DNA of 8,860 bases. It comes from CAKZRD01 sp038886595. Its GTDB lineage: Archaea; Nanobdellota; Nanobdellia; Pacearchaeales; GW2011-AR1. Below are positions 4,938 to 8,860 of this stretch, in pieces. Made by a program: the position numbers and the translations under genes. The stretch is from the NCBI GenBank assembly GCA_038886595.1, contig JAWALV010000021.1, positions 1 through 8,860 on the forward strand, written 5' to 3'. The notes beneath the pieces are model-generated. The model searched no databases. It saw only the letters and a list, made by a program, of their open reading frames with translations, and was not told the DNA's origin. Numbering within the stretch: the stretch's first letter is position 1; each line of letters starts with the position of its first letter.

Positions 4938-7033
4938 TTGAGCTCACAACTATCATTATTACAAAATTTTTCAGGTTCTATTTGTAAATTATTAACTCTA
5001 GAAAAATCAAGAGGTTTCAATTTCTCAATTCTTCTATTATATTCTTCTTTTGATATTGGTTCGTAAGGCATTTGCGGATATACTTCTCTTTTATTTTTTT
5101 CCATAGGTAAAAAACTAACTCCTTTAAGTTTCCACTGAAAGTAATCCAAAGCTCTAGCTATATCTTTTCCTTCAATTACGGGATCAAATTTTATTGTACA
5201 ACTTACTTGATTATCTGCCCAATGCTCTTGTAACAAAGAAGCCAAAGATAACTGCTCCCACATTGAAACTTCACTTTCGCTTCTTATGTTTTCTCCTACG
5301 AAGACAGGAAACTCGACAATTAAAGTATTCTCTGGATTATACTTATCTTCTTCTATTTGATAACCTGCCTCTATTAAAGGTTTAATTAAATCAGTATTTT
5401 TACTTAACCTAACTCTTCTAATATAATATTGCGAAATAGGAAAATGTAAACCTGGTGTAGAACCATTTAAAAGACTGACACTTCCAGAAGGTTTAACAGA
5501 AGTGGTTTTTATTGATCTTGGAATAGCAAACCACTCACTATAAATTTCATCATAATGCTGAACAGTTTGATAACCTTCCTCTAACCATTTTATTAATTCT
5601 CCTATTCCTTTTTTAGACAAAAAATTTGCAATACCGCTAACAGAACAACCTATTCTTCTATTTCTTAATAAAATTGCATTCGTTTCTGGCCAATGGGTTT
5701 CCCCTAGAGAGACAGTTTTAGCATATAAATAGGCAAATTTTAAAGTTCTCTTAAAATCTTCTAGACTATCATGCTTTGCTGGAAAAGTTTCAACTAAATT
5801 ACATAACTCATAACTTTCTAATGTTTGTTCTAAACAAGGATTACCTCCTTTTGCTCTTCTATCTCTATAATTTTTTCCGTCTTTTAACCTCCCATATGCT
5901 CTCATATTTTCAAGCCAAGCAACACCAGGTTCTCCATTATTCATTATTCTCTTAGCTATTTCTGAATAGTCCATACCTAATTCTGCAAAAACAGAGTTGT
6001 TACTTGCCCATCCCCAACTTTCTCTTTCTGGATTTATCTTGTAATCTTTTAAATCGAGGAATTCTTCTGACCTAGGATCACCAAAAGCTATTTCAGCTGT
6101 TCTTCTCACATTTCCCGCAACAACACATTTACCTATAAGATTTTGTATATCTACTATTGTTGTTACTGAAATTTCCCTACCAACATCTCTATTTAAAATT
6201 TCTTCAAGTTTTAAATGTAAATTTCTTAGAGGTTCGCTTCCAGAAGATTTCCCACCAAAACCTTTTATCAAAGCCCCTTCTGGTCTTATAGCACCATAAT
6301 CAAATTCAATTTGACCAGTTCCTAAAAAATAACTCTCTAATAACCTTCTAACACTCTCAACCCAACCTTCTCTATTATCCTGAATTTTAAAATACTCTTT
6401 AGCTCTTCTTTTATCTGGACCTCTTATATAAAGCTTTCCGGCTCCCAAAGTATCAAAACCAACACCAACACCCAACATAGACATATCCATTAAAAAAGTA
6501 AAAGGTTTGCTCAGATCGTCTTTTAAATTTTCAGTAGAAACAAAAGCACAGTTATTTAAAGCAGCATATAATCCTCTTTCCTCTGTTATTTCTGTTCCCA
6601 TAGCCCAAAGACCTCTCCCAGGAGGTAAGAATTTCATATTAAAAATTCGATCGTACATCTCTTGAGCACTCTCCTGAGCCTTATGGTCACTCCAATTTAT
6701 TCTTCCTTGGAACCACCTCTTTTGCATGTTATAAACACCATTAACTATTCTAGCAACAGTTTCGTACCATTCTTCATTGTTTCCATCAGGTTTTATTCTT
6801 GAATAAGTTCTACGATAAACTAATTCTCCCAATCCGTTAAAACCAAAAGGAGGTCTTATTTTTGAATATTTTAAAACAAATGAAGGATCTAGCTGAAAAT
6901 ACTGATAATTTGGGTCGTGTAATCTTTTTATTATAGTTTTTTGTATTGGGCTCATAAATTCGTTTTGTTCTATTTCTTTTTGCCAATCCCAAGATTTATC
7001 CCAAGACCATGAATAAGTTTTTTTCTCTACCAT
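4934..7033 (-). CDS. nrdJ: Adenosylcobalamin-dependent (class II) ribonucleoside-triphosphate reductase, monomeric RTPR type
   Basis: Class II reductase resembling Lactobacillus leichmannii RTPR, which makes its thiyl radical from coenzyme B12. With ATG 7033 as start it has 699 residues, near the family size. Conserved parts: GLGELVYRRTYSR near 68-79; C162 (NNCAFVSTEN); N398-P-C400-L-E402, the thiyl-radical Cys and catalytic Glu; C411 eleven residues later, as in RTPR C408/C419; KPSGSVSLLNGSTPGLHFP phosphate loop near 514-532; and a C-terminal C691-x4-C696 pair with the spacing of RTPR C731/C736, which re-reduces the active site. No ATP-cone or intein is seen. A longer frame starts at TTG 7063, inside the first NrdR box, with no SD sequence. 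I prefer ATG (MVEKKTYSW). This ATG lies inside the second NrdR box. It is the first gene of the nrd operon. Confidence 0.93.
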   Translation of the reverse strand: MVEKKTYSWSWDKSWDWQKEIEQNEFMSPIQKTIIKRLHDPNYQYFQLDPSFVLKYSKIRPPFGFNGLGELVYRRTYSRIKPDGNNEEWYETVARIVNGVYNMQKRWFQGRINWSDHKAQESAQEMYDRIFNMKFLPPGRGLWAMGTEITEERGLYAALNNCAFVSTENLKDDLSKPFTFLMDMSMLGVGVGFDTLGAGKLYIRGPDKRRAKEYFKIQDNREGWVESVRRLLESYFLGTGQIEFDYGAIRPEGALIKGFGGKSSGSEPLRNLHLKLEEILNRDVGREISVTTIVDIQNLIGKCVVAGNVRRTAEIAFGDPRSEEFLDLKDYKINPERESWGWASNNSVFAELGMDYSEIAKRIMNNGEPGVAWLENMRAYGRLKDGKNYRDRRAKGGNPCLEQTLESYELCNLVETFPAKHDSLEDFKRTLKFAYLYAKTVSLGETHWPETNAILLRNRRIGCSVSGIANFLSKKGIGELIKWLEEGYQTVQHYDEIYSEWFAIPRSIKTTSVKPSGSVSLLNGSTPGLHFPISQYYIRRVRLSKNTDLIKPLIEAGYQIEEDKYNPENTLIVEFPVFVGENIRSESEVSMWEQLSLASLLQEHWADNQVSCTIKFDPVIEGKDIARALDYFQWKLKGVSFLPMEKNKREVYPQMPYEPISKEEYNRRIEKLKPLDFSRVNNLQIEPEKFCNNDSCELK

Positions 7034-7042
7034 ATATTGTAT
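7027..7042 (-). promoter_or_regulatory. NrdR box 2, overlapping the nrdJ start codon
   Basis: The minus strand reads ATACAATATATGGTAG, close to the bacterial NrdR-box consensus acaCwAtATaTwGtgt. Its core (7040-7029) lies exactly 31 bp from the core of box 1, the three-helical-turn spacing typical of paired NrdR boxes. The box contains the preferred ATG of nrdJ (7033-7031). Confidence 0.75.
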
Positions 7043-7057
7043 TTTTTTCAGTTTATA

Positions 7058-7073
7058 AGACAATATATTGTGT
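7058..7073 (-). promoter_or_regulatory. NrdR box 1
   Basis: The minus strand reads ACACAATATATTGTCT. Its 12-bp core ACAATATATTGT (7071-7060) is a perfect palindrome, and the site matches the NrdR-box consensus acaCwAtATaTwGtgt at nearly all positions. A 15-bp spacer separates it from box 2. The operon encodes NrdR itself, which supports a feedback-controlled promoter. Confidence 0.85.
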
Positions 7074-7102
7074 TTATAAAAAGAGAGCTTTTTAAATCTT
7101 TG
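7073..7102 (-). promoter_or_regulatory. Candidate archaeal promoter (BRE/TATA) of the nrd operon
   Basis: Two TATA-like elements lie in the gap after tmk. TTTAAAAA at 7096-7089 is preceded by CAAAGA, a fair purine-rich BRE, and would place the transcription start near 7066-7070, inside NrdR box 1, with a leader of about 35 bases. TTTATAAA at 7080-7073 has a poor BRE and would give a start near 7050. In either case NrdR binding would cover the initiation region. No convincing bacterial -35/-10 pair with normal leader spacing is visible. In AT-rich DNA such motifs are weak evidence alone. Confidence 0.5.
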
Positions 7103-7122
7103 TTACTACTTTTTATTGTATT

Positions 7123-7761
7123 TTAAAAATGATTAAAAAAATTTAAATTTGTTTTTTTCTTTGTAAATTTTTCATAAAAATAAATAATTTGTTTAAAAAC
7201 CTCATCTTCACTTTTCTCTCCATTAATAACAAAAACATTGAAATCTTTCATTTTCGATAAAAAATGATAATTATTCCTAACTTTCTCTATAAAATCTATT
7301 TGCTCGAATTTTTTTTCCATTTTTCTTTTAGAATCTTTTTTCATTCTTTCAAATGCCACTTTTGGAGAAACATCTATAAGAAAAATCATATCTGGGATTA
7401 ATATTCCTTTATGTAATTCTGATATCTTATCAAAAGAAACACCTTGTGCATATTGATAAGCAAAAGTTGAAAAAAAATATCTATCACAGACAACATCAAT
7501 ATTCTTTTTTAGACAAGGTAAAATTAAATCATTAAGATGTTTTCTTCTATCCTCTACAAAAAGTCTAGTCAGATTTTCCGCATTTGAATATGGGTCTTCT
7601 TCTAATAAAATTTCTCTTATTTTCAACTCTTTATAAGGTTCTCTTGTTAATAAAACATTCTTATATTTTTCTTTTAAAAAAAGATAATTTGTAAAATTTG
7701 TTGCTTGTGTTGATTTGCCGCTTCCATCAATTCCTTCAAAAACAAAAAAAAGACCAGTCAT
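7123..7761 (-). CDS. tmk: Thymidylate kinase (dTMP kinase)
   Basis: A 212-residue P-loop kinase converting dTMP plus ATP to dTDP, an essential step to dTTP. The start MTGLFFVFEGIDGSGKSTQA holds Walker A (GIDGSGKST, 10-18). TREP at 39-42 and DRYFFSTFAYQ at 93-103 (DRY motif) are the substrate-binding signatures of Tmk. A lysine-rich lid region (KKDSKRKMEKKF) follows near 141-152. It is complete and of normal size. It starts 28 bases after the stop of the 250-aa gene and is separated from the nrd operon by 89 bases containing that operon's promoter, so it probably belongs to the upstream transcript or has its own promoter. Its function matches the neighbouring dNTP operon: the dCMP deaminase feeds dUMP into the same pathway. 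The C-terminal end is unusually rich in Lys, Asn and Phe. Confidence 0.93.
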   Translation of the reverse strand: MTGLFFVFEGIDGSGKSTQATNFTNYLFLKEKYKNVLLTREPYKELKIREILLEEDPYSNAENLTRLFVEDRRKHLNDLILPCLKKNIDVVCDRYFFSTFAYQYAQGVSFDKISELHKGILIPDMIFLIDVSPKVAFERMKKDSKRKMEKKFEQIDFIEKVRNNYHFLSKMKDFNVFVINGEKSEDEVFKQIIYFYEKFTKKKTNLNFFNHF

Positions 7762-7777
7762 TCTTTTTTTATTGAAA

Positions 7778-7789
7778 CAATATTTAAAA
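7778..7789 (-). promoter_or_regulatory. Possible TATA element for tmk
   Basis: TTTTAAATATTG on the minus strand puts a TATA-like TTTAAATA at 7788-7781, about 20-27 bases before the tmk ATG. A leaderless or near-leaderless tmk transcript is possible. There is no SD sequence before tmk. The composition makes chance matches likely. Confidence 0.3.
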
Positions 7790-8542
7790 CTATTTCTGTT
7801 CTAATTGCTTCATAAGTTTATAAAAATAATTTGAAAGATTAAACTTTTGATCACCTGTTTCATTTTCATATTTATTCTTTGATATTTTTTCAAAAAGAAA
7901 ATTGTGGTCTGGGTGATGAACTCTAAATTTCATTAAATCTTCAGAAAAACTTAAAAGAAAAACTGAAATTCCATCTTTTGTCATCCAATTAACACTTGGA
8001 ATTGTTAATAAAGGAGTTGAACAAACATATTTTTTTCCTTCTATAAACCATCTTTTTTCATATTTAAAACAAGCACTAAAATTATAATAAGAATTTCTTA
8101 TTAAATATAATATAGAAGTATTCTCTCTTATGTATTCTATTACGTCCTCAGAAGAATAAGCCAACATATCTCCTAAAATATCCCTATATTTTTTCCTATT
8201 TCTTTTTGAAAGTTTGTTTCTTTTTATTTGATCACTATCACAAAAAAATCTTAAATATAATAAGTGTTCGCAATTTTCATTTTTTAAGTCTTTATATGAA
8301 AAACTATAACTACTTGAATTCTCGAAGTCTCTTTGTTTTTCTTTAAAATAATTAACATTTAAAGCTTCTTCCAAAAACCAAAAAGGTTTTCTTTTTTTAG
8401 GAACTTCTATTTGAGAAATTGATTCTATAAATTTTTTTTCTAAGGAATTATCTTTTTCTATACTTTCTAGAAAAGGATGTGAATAAATTAGAAACAAAAA
8501 TTCTCTAACATTTTCTTCCCCTAAAGTTTTTACATCACCCAT
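7790..8542 (-). CDS. Unrecognised 250-aa soluble protein
   Basis: I do not recognise this protein. It has 250 residues, no clear membrane segment or signal peptide, and is rich in Lys, Phe, Tyr, Ser, Asn and Glu. A basic patch lies mid-protein (KRNKLSKRNRKKY, about 128-140), and the C-terminal half is aromatic (CFKYEKRWFIEGKKYVCSTP; then HHPDHNFLFEKI). Cysteines are scattered and do not form a standard zinc motif. It starts 6 bases after the stop of the DUF106 gene and ends 28 bases before tmk, so it is likely co-transcribed with one or both. The uninterrupted length in DNA full of potential TAA/TAG codons argues for a real gene. A lineage-specific protein is likely; a nucleic-acid or membrane-surface role suggested by the basic patch would be guesswork. 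Confidence 0.75.
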   Translation of the reverse strand: MGDVKTLGEENVREFLFLIYSHPFLESIEKDNSLEKKFIESISQIEVPKKRKPFWFLEEALNVNYFKEKQRDFENSSSYSFSYKDLKNENCEHLLYLRFFCDSDQIKRNKLSKRNRKKYRDILGDMLAYSSEDVIEYIRENTSILYLIRNSYYNFSACFKYEKRWFIEGKKYVCSTPLLTIPSVNWMTKDGISVFLLSFSEDLMKFRVHHPDHNFLFEKISKNKYENETGDQKFNLSNYFYKLMKQLEQK

Positions 8543-8548
8543 ATTAAA

Positions 8549-8860
8549 TTACTCGGCTCTAAAAATTTTTTTTAAAAAAATACTAAAAATAATTGAAAAT
8601 ACAATATATGAAAAAAACCAGTTCATTCCTAAAAATTGAAAAGAATTTTGAGAAAAATAATCATTGAACCATCGAAAAAAAAGAACAAGAGGTATCATCG
8701 TATAAATCCAAGAATCCATAGAAACAATAAAAATATCTTTAGTTAGTTCAATACTTTTTTTATTAAACTCCAACATTTTTTTAGGATCATTAACAAATTC
8801 TTTAGACTCTCTTTGAAGTTTTCTTTGTTCCTCTTTTAATTTTTTTAAACTTTTTTGATC
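8549..8860 (-). CDS. Partial EMC3/TMCO1-like (DUF106) Oxa1-superfamily membrane protein, C-terminal part
   Basis: The frame is open from the right edge to the stop at 8551-8549, giving 103 visible residues; the ATG at 8776 is internal. The visible part begins with a charged helix (DQKSLKKLKEEQRKLQRESK) continuing EFVNDPKKMLEFNKKSIEL, the cytosolic coiled coil of archaeal DUF106 proteins with their usual DPKKM element. Two hydrophobic segments follow: WIYTMIPLVLFFRWF, and FLGMNWFFSYIVFSIIFSIF ending LKKIFRAE, which matches the typical GW-x-x-x-YI-x-x-SI-x-FS-x-x-(L/K)RK end of the family. These proteins are archaeal relatives of YidC/Oxa1/EMC3 and help insert membrane proteins. The first membrane segment lies beyond the window. 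Family membership rests on pattern memory of a short, divergent stretch. It is one of the better arguments for an archaeal host. Confidence 0.75.
   Translation of the reverse strand, partial: DQKSLKKLKEEQRKLQRESKEFVNDPKKMLEFNKKSIELTKDIFIVSMDSWIYTMIPLVLFFRWFNDYFSQNSFQFLGMNWFFSYIVFSIIFSIFLKKIFRAE

Noticed and set aside
5194..5385. Plus-strand ORF of 63 codons
   Set aside because: It is antisense to conserved nrdJ coding sequence, with no start signal or motif.
4934..7033. Intein or intron in nrdJ
   Set aside because: RNR genes often carry inteins, but the length is close to that of L. leichmannii RTPR and all conserved blocks are contiguous without an insertion.
8549..8776. Complete 75-aa membrane protein starting at ATG 8776
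   Set aside because: The same frame stays open upstream to the window edge, with a coiled coil continuous with it and typical of DUF106 proteins, so the ATG is internal and the gene is partial.
1..8860. CRISPR arrays, tRNA or rRNA genes, insertion sequences
   Set aside because: I saw no spaced direct repeats, cloverleaf-type GC-rich stretches, transposase genes or terminal inverted repeats. Coding density leaves no gap longer than about 90 bases.

Overview
This is a compact, AT-rich window in which every supported gene lies on the minus strand, so transcription runs from high to low coordinates. An archaeal host is most likely, probably a small-genome DPANN-type lineage such as Woesearchaeota or Pacearchaeota (inference). 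The evidence is a partial EMC3/TMCO1-like (DUF106) Oxa1-superfamily membrane protein at the right edge, an N-terminal P-loop domain of the archaeal UPF0200 type fused to a dCMP deaminase, an NrdG of the archaeal/NrdG2 type, and TATA-like elements in front of genes that mostly lack Shine-Dalgarno (SD) sequences. NrdR, found mainly in bacteria, is the surprising member.

Right part (about 7123-8860): the 3' end of the DUF106 insertase-like gene, an unrecognised 250-aa soluble protein, and thymidylate kinase (tmk), closely spaced in that order of transcription. The 89-bp gap between tmk and the next gene holds TATA-like elements and the first of two NrdR boxes. The second box, exactly 31 bp downstream, covers the nrdJ start codon.

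Left and centre (about 1-7042): one tightly coupled deoxynucleotide operon. The order is class II B12-dependent ribonucleotide reductase (nrdJ, monomeric RTPR type); the repressor nrdR; a stand-alone copy of the C-terminal module of larger NrdJ enzymes (NrdJb/TSCPD-like); class III anaerobic reductase nrdD; a separate 40-codon gene carrying the glycyl-radical loop that nrdD itself lacks; the radical-SAM activase nrdG; a P-loop/dCMP deaminase fusion; and the start of a small membrane-anchored protein running off the left edge. Junctions are ATGA overlaps or gaps of a few bases.

The genes together describe ribonucleotide reduction by two routes that need no oxygen (cobalamin radical, glycyl radical), repression through NrdR, and the path to dTTP (dCMP to dUMP by the deaminase, dTMP to dTDP by Tmk; no thymidylate synthase is in the window). 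The most unusual points are the split NrdD with its radical site on a 40-residue peptide behind the best SD sequence of the window, the orphan NrdJ C-terminal module beside an NrdJ type that does not normally carry it, and bacterial-style paired NrdR boxes in an apparently archaeal promoter.
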